Source: an uncultured Oscillospiraceae bacterium
GTDB taxonomy: Bacteria; Bacillota; Clostridia; Oscillospirales; JAAYXM01
Length of the DNA stretch: 64,000 bases
Reading direction: 5' to 3'
Assembly: GCA_934646115.1 (NCBI GenBank)
Contig: CAKUEM010000003.1
Span: 10,904 to 74,903, forward strand
The notes under the pieces were generated by a model. That model ran no database searches. It worked only from the letters and a program-made list of their open reading frames with translations, and was not told where the DNA came from. Positions 23,390 through 31,194 of the stretch are shown here, in pieces. The position numbers and the translations under genes are program-made. Within the stretch, counting starts at the first letter, position 1; every line of letters starts with the position of its first letter.

Positions 23390-24877
23390 ATGAAAAAACG
23401 GATCTTGGCATTGTTTCTTGGGGCTTGCATGCTGCTCGGCAGCGTGCCGGCGCAGGCGGTAACGGCAAAAACGCCGGACGTGCGCGTGTTGATCGACGGG
23501 GAGGAGGTCAAATTGCGCGCATATAACATCGGCGGCGCGAATTACTTTAAGCTGCGCGACCTGGCCTTTGCGCTGCGCAGCACGGACAAGGCGTTCGATG
23601 TGCAGTGGGACGCGAAAAGCCAAACGGTCATGCTTTTTTCGCACCAGGCGTATGTTCCGGTGGGCGGCGAGTGCGCCGAAGGGGCGTATGCGCCGGCGGA
23701 GGCCAAGCCCTCTACGCATCGCGTGACGCTTGACGGGAAGCCGCAAAGCTTTGCGGCGTATCACATCGGCGGGGCGAATTATTTTAAGCTGCGCGATGTG
23801 CTCGGCGCGCTGGATATTGCCGTTGACTGGATCGATGTGAGCCGTACGATCACGATTTCCACAGCGGCTGCGGTGGATATGAACCAGATCGTTACGATCC
23901 GCTGCGCAGATGAGGAAGATCGGCAAAGCGGCGCGGGATATGGCGTTCTCGTTAGCAAAGACGGCAAGATCTTAACCAATTATGATATCATGAAGCGCGC
24001 CGCGCGCGCCAAAGCGACCTGGAATAAAGACGGGAAGCAGTATGAAATCACGGGATTTCTCGCTTATGACAAAAAACGGAATCTTGCGCTCATGCAAAGT
24101 ACAATCGTAACGGATACGTTTGCCGTGCTGGCACAGCAACAGCCTTCGGAGAGCGCGCGGATCGTTTTGGCGACGAGCAAGACTGAGGAAGGCTGGATCG
24201 GAAGCTGGATTGAAGACGAGTATTCCAAAGGAAGGGTCATTACCCCCACGGTGCGGGAAGGCGAATGGGGCGCTCCTGTATTTACCCTTTCGGGCGAGCT
24301 GTGCGGCGTGGCGTTTGCGCGCGGAACTCAGTTTGAGATCGATAGCAGGGTCGCGCCGGCCGATGCGGCAAAAAGCTGGCTGCTTCGCACGGAAGTGACG
24401 AGCTTTGAAGCGGCTTATAAGCAAAATTATCCGCTTTCCGGAACGAAAACGATTTCAGACGTGCTTTCGCTGGTGGGTGCGCAGTATGCGACGCTCTCGC
24501 TGCCTGAGGGTACGGTGAAGATTTCAAAAATCGGCATGGGATACAACGAGGATTTTTATAAGTGCATCGACTGTCGTATCGAGATCAGTGATGTGCAGGC
24601 GGGAACGCGCATGTTTGATCGTATGGAAGCAGGAGACGACGAGGAGCAGTGCCGTGCGCTGAAAAGTTATACGAAAAAGATGGTCGCCACAATTCGGAAT
24701 TATTTTCCGGAATACGAGGTGTGTGGCGAGGTTTATGTTCGCGCAAGAAGTAATTTAGAGCCGTCTGCCGACGATGAGATCGAGGATGTGACTGCGGTGC
24801 ATGGCGGCTGGGAGTTTAATGCGCGGGTATTTTGGTTTGAAGCAACAGATCTTAAAGGATTCTGCACGATGCGATAG
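23390..24877 (+). CDS. Exported protein: two copper-amine-oxidase-like stalk repeats + inactive trypsin-like domain
   Basis: A Sec signal peptide (about 1-23, ending A-Q-A) is followed by two repeats sharing I-G-G-A-N-Y-F-K-L-R-D (about 30-82 and 108-160), the stalk modules called copper amine oxidase N-like (PF07833) that attach exported Firmicutes proteins to the wall. Residues about 165-330 look like an S1C/trypsin fold whose catalytic positions are changed: L-T-N-Y-D199 where His is usual (L-T-N-x-H), R-N-L-A-L for D-L-A-L, and G-E-W-G-A-P near 292 where Ser is usual (G-x-S-G-x-P). A further domain of unknown type ends the protein. GAGGGAGG precedes the ATG. Probably a binding, not cleaving, protein. 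Confidence 0.7.
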   Translation: MKKRILALFLGACMLLGSVPAQAVTAKTPDVRVLIDGEEVKLRAYNIGGANYFKLRDLAFALRSTDKAFDVQWDAKSQTVMLFSHQAYVPVGGECAEGAYAPAEAKPSTHRVTLDGKPQSFAAYHIGGANYFKLRDVLGALDIAVDWIDVSRTITISTAAAVDMNQIVTIRCADEEDRQSGAGYGVLVSKDGKILTNYDIMKRAARAKATWNKDGKQYEITGFLAYDKKRNLALMQSTIVTDTFAVLAQQQPSESARIVLATSKTEEGWIGSWIEDEYSKGRVITPTVREGEWGAPVFTLSGELCGVAFARGTQFEIDSRVAPADAAKSWLLRTEVTSFEAAYKQNYPLSGTKTISDVLSLVGAQYATLSLPEGTVKISKIGMGYNEDFYKCIDCRIEISDVQAGTRMFDRMEAGDDEEQCRALKSYTKKMVATIRNYFPEYEVCGEVYVRARSNLEPSADDEIEDVTAVHGGWEFNARVFWFEATDLKGFCTMR

Positions 24878-24956
24878 CTGAGTTGCCGCCATGCAGGCGA
24901 AAAATAGGGGCAGTGGCTCGCGCCGCCGCCCCAATTCGCAAAATTTCAGAAAAACG

Positions 24957-24982
24957 GAGCCGGGAGATCGATCTCCCGGCTC
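24957..24982. terminator. Perfect 26-bp palindrome, bidirectional terminator
   Basis: GAGCCGGGAGATC is followed immediately by its exact complement. T-runs flank it on both strands (GCTTTT on plus, CGTTTTTC on minus), so it can end both the stalk-protein gene and the ferredoxin gene. Confidence 0.8.
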
Positions 24983-24990
24983 TGCTGCTT

Positions 24991-25665
24991 TTACAGAATA
25001 CGCCCGTCGGTCGACAGGATGATCACCTTGCTCGGAATGCGTTTTCCGCACTCGTGCAGCGCGCGTTCCGCTGCCTGCGCAAGACCGCCGCAGCACGGAA
25101 CTTCCATGCGCACGACCGTGACGCTGCGGATCTCATTTTCGCGCAGGATCGCGGTCAGCTTTTCGGAATACTCCACAGAATCCAGCTTGGGGCAGCCGAT
25201 CAGCGTAACGCGCCCGCGCATCAGCTCATCGTGAAAATTCCCATAGGCAAATGCGGTGCAGTCTGCGGCGATCAGCAGGTCCGCCTGATGAAAATACGGC
25301 GCATTCGGCGCGACCAGCTGGATCTGCACTGGCCACTGTGCAAGCTGCGAAGCGACCTGCGTTTGCGGCGCGTTTGCGGCGCTCGGACGCAGCTGCTGCG
25401 CCAGCATCCCGGGGCATCCGGCATGCTGTGCGCGCTGATTTGCGGCAACCGCTTCCGCGTCATAGGCGCTCGCTTCGCGCTCAACAAATGAGATCGCGCC
25501 GGTCGGGCAAGCGGGCAGACAATCGCCAAGCCCGTCGCAATAATCGTCGCGCAGAAGCTGCGCCTTGCCGTCGACCATGCCGATCGCGCCCTCATGGCAT
25601 GCTTTCGCGCATAATCCGCAGCCATTGCAGCGTGCTTCGTTGATCTCAATAATTTTTCTTACCAT
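24991..25665 (-). CDS. Two-cluster 4Fe-4S ferredoxin-type protein with C-terminal Cys-containing domain
   Basis: A 224-residue protein. Cluster 1 uses C13-x2-C16-x2-C19-x3-C23, and cluster 2 has C43-D-G-L-G-D-C49-x3-C53-P. A linker of about 50 residues leads to a C-terminal domain with further conserved-looking Cys (A-D-C-T-A-F-A, I-G-C-P-K-L-D, V-P-C-C-G-G-L) that could hold another metal or take part in electron transfer. AAAGGAG precedes ATG 25665; an in-frame codon at 25713 lacks a site. Divergent from a Crp/Fnr regulator, an arrangement known beside hybrid-cluster protein genes, though no hcp lies here. Likely an electron carrier in nitrosative or redox stress, by inference. Confidence 0.8.
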   Translation of the reverse strand: MVRKIIEINEARCNGCGLCAKACHEGAIGMVDGKAQLLRDDYCDGLGDCLPACPTGAISFVEREASAYDAEAVAANQRAQHAGCPGMLAQQLRPSAANAPQTQVASQLAQWPVQIQLVAPNAPYFHQADLLIAADCTAFAYGNFHDELMRGRVTLIGCPKLDSVEYSEKLTAILRENEIRSVTVVRMEVPCCGGLAQAAERALHECGKRIPSKVIILSTDGRIL

Positions 25666-25718
25666 AAATATATCGCTCCTTTTTTTGCATCCAGCGCACA
25701 GGTTATGGCGCAAAGCTC

Positions 25719-25747
25719 TTGTGTTTACGGTGATATTCTACTATACT
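25719..25747 (+). promoter_or_regulatory. Promoter of the Crp/Fnr gene
   Basis: TTGTGT, 17 bases, TATACT. The TATACTG of the -10 recurs at 25753 (TATACTGGTGGTATACTG), so a regulator could bind over the start site. Confidence 0.65.
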
Positions 25748-25791
25748 GGTGGTATACTGTATGTGGTATTTCCAACAAAGAGGTGATTTTT

Positions 25792-26460
25792 TTGCAAAAA
25801 TATTTGGAAATTTTAAAAGAAACGCCGCTGTTTGCCGGAATTTCAGAGCATGCGCTGCCCGAGACGCTCGCGTGCTTGGGCGCGCGCACGGCACAGTATC
25901 AGAAGGGCGAATATATTTGGCATGAGGGCGACGCAGCGACGCCCGTAGGGGTGGTGCTGTCCGGCAGTGTGCAGATCGCGCACGAGGATTATTGGGGCGA
26001 TCGCGTGATCATGGCGCGCGCCCAGCGCGCGGAGCTGTTTGGCGAGGCGTTTGCCATTGCGGGCATTCCCGCAGGGGCTGCCGCGGTGGCGAGCCATGAC
26101 TGCGAGGTGCTGCTGTTTGATTGCGCGCGGCTGCTGAAGCCCCACGCGCAGGCGTGTGCGCTTGATCCCCGCTTGCTGCGCAATATGCTGCAAATTCTTG
26201 CGGATAAAAATCATGTGCTGACGCGCAAGCTGTTTTACGTCACGCGGAAAACCACGCGGGAGAAGCTGCTCGCTTATTTATCCGCCTGTGCGCAGGCGGC
26301 GGGGAGCGCGTCGTTTTCCATTCCGTTTGACCGGCAGGAGCTGGCGGATTATCTCGCGGTGGATCGCAGCGCCATGTCGCATGAGCTGTCCCGCTTGCGC
26401 GACGAGGGCGTCTTGCGCACGGATAGGCGCAAATTTTGCCTGCTGCAGCCGCAACGGTAA
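25792..26460 (+). CDS. Crp/Fnr family transcription regulator
   Basis: A 222-residue regulator with an N-terminal cyclic-nucleotide-binding-like beta-barrel (about 15-120: G-E-Y-I-W-H-E-G-D, V-L-S-G-S-V) and a C-terminal winged helix (about 170-220: F-D-R-Q-E-L-A-D-Y-L-A-V-D-R-S-A-M-S-H-E-L). No Fnr-type N-terminal Cys cluster is present, so it is not an iron-sulfur oxygen sensor of the Fnr kind. TTG 25792 is taken as the start because AGAGGTGA lies just upstream; the longer frame to 25705 overlaps the promoter. It probably controls the divergent ferredoxin gene. Confidence 0.87.
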   Translation: MQKYLEILKETPLFAGISEHALPETLACLGARTAQYQKGEYIWHEGDAATPVGVVLSGSVQIAHEDYWGDRVIMARAQRAELFGEAFAIAGIPAGAAAVASHDCEVLLFDCARLLKPHAQACALDPRLLRNMLQILADKNHVLTRKLFYVTRKTTREKLLAYLSACAQAAGSASFSIPFDRQELADYLAVDRSAMSHELSRLRDEGVLRTDRRKFCLLQPQR

Positions 26461-26468
26461 AATTTTCT

Positions 26469-26497
26469 TTGTCAACCGAACGCGTTTGTGGTAGAAT
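26469..26497 (+). promoter_or_regulatory. Promoter of the CPBP gene
   Basis: TTGTCA, 17 bases, TAGAAT, directly after the regulator stop. Transcription would begin near 26504, which rules out a GTG at 26488 as the CPBP start. Confidence 0.75.
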
Positions 26498-26529
26498 ATC
26501 TTCATCTGGCGGAGGAGGTGAACCGCGCG

Positions 26530-27366
26530 GTGAATACAAAATCATGGAGCTTGTTTGAAGCGCTTGTATTTTATTTGGGATATTTGGCGTCCGGGCTGAT
26601 CGCGCGGCTCGCGCTGCTTTTGTTTCATGCAACGCGCCTTGCGCTTGAAAATCAGCAAAATCATGCGCTGTTTGACGGGCAGCGTTTTTTTGCCGAGGTG
26701 CTTTCTGCAGTGGAGCGCCGCCCGATGGTCATTCTGCTGCTTGCGGATCTTGCGGTCGTCTTACTGCTTGTGGTCGTGATTCGCGCGCGGGGCGAGCGGC
26801 CTGTGCGCTACCTGGCGCTGACGCGCGCGCCGGTCTCCGGCTTGTTCGGCGCGGTGGGCGCGGGGGTCGGGTTTCGGTATGCGTTCTCTTGGCTTCTCAC
26901 GCTGCTGCTCGGCGGCAGTGCCACGCTGCAAAACTATAATCAGCATATGGAGCAGTTTGTGGATGATGCGTTCTGGCTGGTGCTGTGCGCGGTGGTGCTT
27001 GCCGCGCCGGTGATCGAGGAATTGGTGTTTCGCGGGGCGCTGTTTCGCGCGCTTGAGCGCAGCTTCCATAAGGGCGCTGCGATTTTTGTGCCGTCCGTGC
27101 TGTTCGCGCTTGCGCATACCGATCCGGTGCAGATGGCGTATGCGTTTGTGCTGGGGCTGCTGCTCGCGGTCACGCGGGCGCGCTCCGGAAGGCTTTTGCC
27201 CTGCATTTTTCTGCATATGGCGTTTAATGCGGCGAATTTTCTGCAATTTACGCTGCCGGTTTGGGCGGTCATGCTGGCGACGATCGCCTGTTATCTCTTA
27301 ACGCTGCGCGGCGGAAAACGTATAAATCGGAAAAAGCATTGTCAGAATGCTGCGAATTTGCTATAA
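26530..27366 (+). CDS. CPBP family intramembrane metalloprotease
   Basis: A 278-residue protein of about eight helices, in the Abi/CAAX-protease-and-bacteriocin-processing family (Rce1-like, PF02517). All three catalytic motifs are present: E163-E164-x3-R168, F-x3-H196 and H229-x3-N233. These enzymes cleave within the membrane, and members serve in peptide export, self-immunity or signalling. GTG 26530 has GGAGGAGGTG nine bases upstream. No bacteriocin gene is visible nearby, so its substrate is open. The gdpP promoter overlaps its last codons. Confidence 0.85.
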   Translation: MNTKSWSLFEALVFYLGYLASGLIARLALLLFHATRLALENQQNHALFDGQRFFAEVLSAVERRPMVILLLADLAVVLLLVVVIRARGERPVRYLALTRAPVSGLFGAVGAGVGFRYAFSWLLTLLLGGSATLQNYNQHMEQFVDDAFWLVLCAVVLAAPVIEELVFRGALFRALERSFHKGAAIFVPSVLFALAHTDPVQMAYAFVLGLLLAVTRARSGRLLPCIFLHMAFNAANFLQFTLPVWAVMLATIACYLLTLRGGKRINRKKHCQNAANLL

Positions 27367-27367
27367 T
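27339..27367 (+). promoter_or_regulatory. Promoter of the gdpP-rplI-dnaB run
   Basis: TTGTCA, 17 bases, TATAAT, overlapping the 3' end of the CPBP gene. Confidence 0.8.
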
Positions 27368-27401
27368 AAAATTGTCTATCGAATGATGGGAGGGGAATCA
27401 C

Positions 27402-29393
27402 GTGAATAAACGCTTTATGCGCATGCTGGAGCCGCGTTTTCGCCTGTGCTTTATCATGCTGGTTTTATTCGCGCTCAGCTCCTTCTTTATTTCGCCGTGG
27501 CTTGCGGCGGGCGAGCTTGCGGCGGTTCTGCTTGTGTATCTGCAGTTCCGGCATGCGGTGACGAAGCGCAACCGCGAGGTGCTGCAATACGTTGAAAACA
27601 TGATGTATAACGTCGACGCGGCAACGAAGGATTCTCTGCTGAATTTCCCGCTGCCGATGGCGATCGTGAAGCTCGCGAGCGATGAGTTGATTTGGTATAA
27701 CGATGCGTTTATGGATCTTTCCGATGCGCATGAGCATGTATTTGAAACGCATATGCTGGATATGATGCCCTCGCTTTCGCTGCATTGGCTTGCGGAAGGG
27801 AAGCACGAGTGCCCGACCGATGTGAAAATCGGCGCGCGCAGCTTCCGCGTTTTGGGAAACCTCGTCCGGGCGGATACGGAGAGCGCGAAGGACGATTTGC
27901 TTGCAACGCTGTATTTTCTTGAAAATTCTGAGCTGCGCAGCTTGCAAAAGCAGTTTGCGGACACACGGCAGATCGTGTCTATTCTTCTGATCGATAACTT
28001 CGATGAGATCATGAACGGCGTGGACGATTCCGGGCGTAACGCGATTTTGGCGGCAATCGATGAAAAAATTGCAAAATGGATCGAGCCGGCGCACGGGATC
28101 ATCATTCATTCCGAGCGGGATCGCTATGTCTTTTTGTTTGAAAGCCAGTATTTTGAGAGCTACCGGGAAGAGCGCTTTCACCTGCTCGACGCGGTGCGCG
28201 AGGTCGTCAGCGTAAACGGCATTCATGCCACGCTGAGTATCGGCATCGGCAAAGACGGTGCGAGCTTTTATGAAAATTATAAAAATGCGCAGCTCGCGAT
28301 CGAGATGTCGCTCTCGCGCGGCGGCGACCAGGCGGTGATCCGCAACGCGATTCAGTTTGAGTTTTACGGCGGACGCACCGAAGAGGTGGAAAAACGCACA
28401 AAGGTGAAGTCACGCGTGATGTCAAACGCGCTGGCAGAGTTGATCAAAGACGCGTCGAGCGTGCTGGTTATGGGGCATCGCAACGCGGATAATGACAGCA
28501 TCGGCGCGGCGATCGGCGTGCTTGCCATGGCGCGCACGCTTGGCAAAAGCGGCAATATCGTTCTGCGCAAGCAGGAGAATAACGCGGAAGCGCTGTGTAA
28601 AATGATCGCGCAGGATGCGCATTATGCAAACGTTTTTATCACGGCGGAGGACGCGATGGTCGAGGCGGACCGCAACACGCTCCTCGTCGTGGTGGACACG
28701 AACCGCCCGCTTTATGTTGAGTCGCAGCCGCTGCTTGAATCGGTCAATAAAGTTGCGGTGATCGACCATCACCGTCGCTCGGCGGAGTATATCGAAAACG
28801 CGCTGCTCAATTTCCATGAGCCATACGCTTCGTCCACGTGCGAGCTTGTGACCGAGCTGCTGCAATATCTGCTGGGCAAGCCGGATCTTCTGCGCTGTGA
28901 GGCGGAGGCGCTGCTCGCGGGGATCGTTTTGGATACAAAGAATTTCACAATGAAGACCGGCGTGCGCACGTTTGAGGCGGCGGCATTTTTGCGCCGCGCG
29001 GGCGCGGATACCGTTGCGGTCAAGCGCCTTTTGCAAAATGATCTGGATACGTATGTGCATCGCGCGCAGATCGTGAAGCTTGCGAAGATCTACAAGGGCT
29101 GTATCGCGATCGCCGCATATGAAGGCGCGTCCGACCGGGTGACGGCGGCGCAGGCGGCGGACGATCTGCTGAATATCACAAAAATTCAGGCGTCGTTTGT
29201 GCTGTATCAGGCGTCGGACAGCGTGATCATTTCCGCCCGCTCGCTGGGGAATATCAATGTGCAGATCATCTTAGAAAAGCTGGGCGGCGGCGGACATTTG
29301 GGCACGGCGGGCGCGCAGGTGCGCGGAAAGAGCATGCAGGATGTGCAAAAAGAGCTGATCGCGGCGATCGACCAGGTTGTTGAGGACGAATAG
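27402..29393 (+). CDS. gdpP: Cyclic-di-AMP phosphodiesterase GdpP
   Basis: Degrades c-di-AMP to pApA at the membrane. The 663-residue layout matches GdpP/YybT: two N-terminal helices (about 15-50), a PAS-like domain (about 70-150), a degenerate GGDEF domain (about 175-315), then DHH (H359, D363, D365 in G-H-R-N-A-D-N-D; V-V-D-T-N; V-I-D-H-H) and DHHA1 with G-G-G-G-H near the end. GGGAGGGG precedes the GTG start. The order gdpP-rplI-dnaB is the same as yybT-rplI-dnaC in Bacillus. The DHH/DHHA1 motifs look intact, so activity is expected. Confidence 0.95.
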   Translation: MNKRFMRMLEPRFRLCFIMLVLFALSSFFISPWLAAGELAAVLLVYLQFRHAVTKRNREVLQYVENMMYNVDAATKDSLLNFPLPMAIVKLASDELIWYNDAFMDLSDAHEHVFETHMLDMMPSLSLHWLAEGKHECPTDVKIGARSFRVLGNLVRADTESAKDDLLATLYFLENSELRSLQKQFADTRQIVSILLIDNFDEIMNGVDDSGRNAILAAIDEKIAKWIEPAHGIIIHSERDRYVFLFESQYFESYREERFHLLDAVREVVSVNGIHATLSIGIGKDGASFYENYKNAQLAIEMSLSRGGDQAVIRNAIQFEFYGGRTEEVEKRTKVKSRVMSNALAELIKDASSVLVMGHRNADNDSIGAAIGVLAMARTLGKSGNIVLRKQENNAEALCKMIAQDAHYANVFITAEDAMVEADRNTLLVVVDTNRPLYVESQPLLESVNKVAVIDHHRRSAEYIENALLNFHEPYASSTCELVTELLQYLLGKPDLLRCEAEALLAGIVLDTKNFTMKTGVRTFEAAAFLRRAGADTVAVKRLLQNDLDTYVHRAQIVKLAKIYKGCIAIAAYEGASDRVTAAQAADDLLNITKIQASFVLYQASDSVIISARSLGNINVQIILEKLGGGGHLGTAGAQVRGKSMQDVQKELIAAIDQVVEDE

Positions 29394-29408
29394 ACGGAGG
29401 TTATGATT

Positions 29409-29855
29409 ATGAAGGTTATTTTACAGGCGGACGTGAAGGGCAAGGGCAAAAAGGGCCAGCTCGTCAATGTGTCTGACGGGTATGCGCGCAACTTTCTGTT
29501 CCCGAAAAAGCTTGCCGTTGAGGCAAATTCCAGCAATTTAAACGAAATGAAGCAGCGCCAGGCGGCGGAAGAGGCGCGCATCGCGCGCGAGCGCGCGGCG
29601 GCGCAGGAGATCGCGGAGAAGCTCAAAAGCTGCATGGTGCTAATCTCTGCCAAGGCGGGCACGGGCGGTCGCCTTTTCGGCTCTGTGACCGCGTCGGAGA
29701 TCGCGGATGGCTTAAAGGCGCAGTTTGGCATTGAGATCGACCGCCATAAGATCATTCTTGATGAGAATATCAAGGCGTTTGGCACCTATGAGCTGAAGGC
29801 AAAGCTTTATAATGATGTGTCCGGGACGGTATTTGTCACGGTGAAAGAGGCGTAA
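29409..29855 (+). CDS. rplI: 50S ribosomal protein L9
   Basis: A 148-residue protein binding 23S rRNA near the L1 stalk. The N-terminal domain (V-I-L-Q-A-D-V-K-G-x-G-K-K-G, G-Y-A-R-N-F-L-F-P) and the long connecting helix rich in Ala/Arg/Glu are typical. ATG 29409 lies eight bases after GGAGG; ATG 29403 would be only two bases from it. It lies 15 bases after gdpP and one base before dnaB. Confidence 0.97.
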   Translation: MKVILQADVKGKGKKGQLVNVSDGYARNFLFPKKLAVEANSSNLNEMKQRQAAEEARIARERAAAQEIAEKLKSCMVLISAKAGTGGRLFGSVTASEIADGLKAQFGIEIDRHKIILDENIKAFGTYELKAKLYNDVSGTVFVTVKEA

Positions 29856-29856
29856 T

Positions 29857-31194
29857 ATGGACGAACTTCTCGGTCGGCAGCTTCCCCATAGCATCGAGGC
29901 GGAGCAATCTGTGCTGGGCGCTATGCTGATTGATCCGCGCTGCATTTCCGAGGTGGTGGAGACGCTCCGCCCCGAGGATTTTTATATGACGCAGAACCGC
30001 CATATCTTTGAAACGATCTATTCTATGTTCACGCTCAGTCAGACGATCGACCCGGTCACGGTGCTCGATCAGTTGACTGTGCGCGGGCTTTCCGATGCTG
30101 CCGGCGGGCGCAAGTATTTCCTTGAATTGATGGAGATCACGCCAACCGCCGCGAACGTGAAGCTTTATGTGAAGATCGTGAAGGATAAGGCGCTTTTGCG
30201 CGCGCTGGGCGAGGCGTCGGCCGAGATCACAGAGCTTGTTACAAGCGGCGAGGGCGAGGCGGAAGAGGTCGTTGAGCTTGCCGAGCAGAAGGTATATGCG
30301 GTTCGTAATTCCAAGGAGCATAAGGGGCTTGCAAGCATTTCGAGCGTTCTGATGGATGTGTATGACCATTTGGGCGAGCTTGCGAAAAATAACGGCCGCG
30401 TGCCCGGCATTCCGACCGGGTTTTCCTCGATCGACTCTTTCTTAAGCGGGCTGAATAATTCTGATTTGATCCTGCTTGCGGCGCGCCCCGGTATGGGCAA
30501 AACATCCGCGGCGCTCAATATTGCGACCAATGCGGCGAAAGAATCGGGCAAGGCGGTCGTGATTTTTTCACTTGAAATGTCAAACGAGCAGCTGGCGCTG
30601 CGCCTGATCTCCAGCGAGTCGCTCGTCGATTCCAAGAAGCTGCGCACCGGGCTGCTGAGCGAGGATGAATGGGTCTCGATCGCACATGCGTCCAGCCAGC
30701 TGTCGCAAACGCGCTTGTATTTGGACGATACGTCCGGCATTACCGTGCCGGAAATGAAGGCGAAATGCCGCCGACTCGGCGAAGAGCTTGGACTTGTTGT
30801 GATCGACTATTTGCAGCTGATGCAAAGCGGGCGGCGGTCAGAAAACCGCGTGCAGGAGGTCAGCGAGATCTCGCGTTCGCTGAAAATCATGGCGAAAGAG
30901 CTGAATGTTCCGGTGCTGTGTCTGTCGCAGCTTTCGCGCGGACCGGAGCAGCGCGGCGATAATGAGCGCCGTCCGCGCCTGGCAGACCTGCGTGAATCCG
31001 GCGCGATCGAGCAGGATGCCGACGTGGTGCTCTTTATTTACCGCGATGATTATTATCGGAATGAAGAAAGCGAAGAGCCGGGCGTTGCCGAATTTTTGGT
31101 GCAAAAGAACCGTCATGGCGAGGTGGGCACGATCAAGCTCCACTGGGACGGCGAGCACACCAAATTCTCGGAGATCGACCGAATTCATGGTTAA
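29857..31194 (+). CDS. dnaB: Replicative DNA helicase DnaB
   Basis: Hexameric 5'-3' helicase of the replication fork (DnaC in Bacillus naming). The N-terminal domain opens L-P-H-S-I-E-A-E-Q-S-V-L-G-A-M-L. The RecA-like motor has Walker A R-P-G-M-G-K215-T, Walker B L-V-V-I-D-Y-L-Q-L-M, and L-S-Q-L-S-R. The length of 445 is standard and no intein is present. Its ATG is one base after the rplI stop, and its tail overlaps tilS by eight bases. Confidence 0.96.
   Translation: MDELLGRQLPHSIEAEQSVLGAMLIDPRCISEVVETLRPEDFYMTQNRHIFETIYSMFTLSQTIDPVTVLDQLTVRGLSDAAGGRKYFLELMEITPTAANVKLYVKIVKDKALLRALGEASAEITELVTSGEGEAEEVVELAEQKVYAVRNSKEHKGLASISSVLMDVYDHLGELAKNNGRVPGIPTGFSSIDSFLSGLNNSDLILLAARPGMGKTSAALNIATNAAKESGKAVVIFSLEMSNEQLALRLISSESLVDSKKLRTGLLSEDEWVSIAHASSQLSQTRLYLDDTSGITVPEMKAKCRRLGEELGLVVIDYLQLMQSGRRSENRVQEVSEISRSLKIMAKELNVPVLCLSQLSRGPEQRGDNERRPRLADLRESGAIEQDADVVLFIYRDDYYRNEESEEPGVAEFLVQKNRHGEVGTIKLHWDGEHTKFSEIDRIHG

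Noticed and set aside
24957..24982. Operator or recombination site at the perfect 26-bp palindrome
   Set aside because: T-runs on both sides and its place between convergent genes make a shared terminator the simpler reading.
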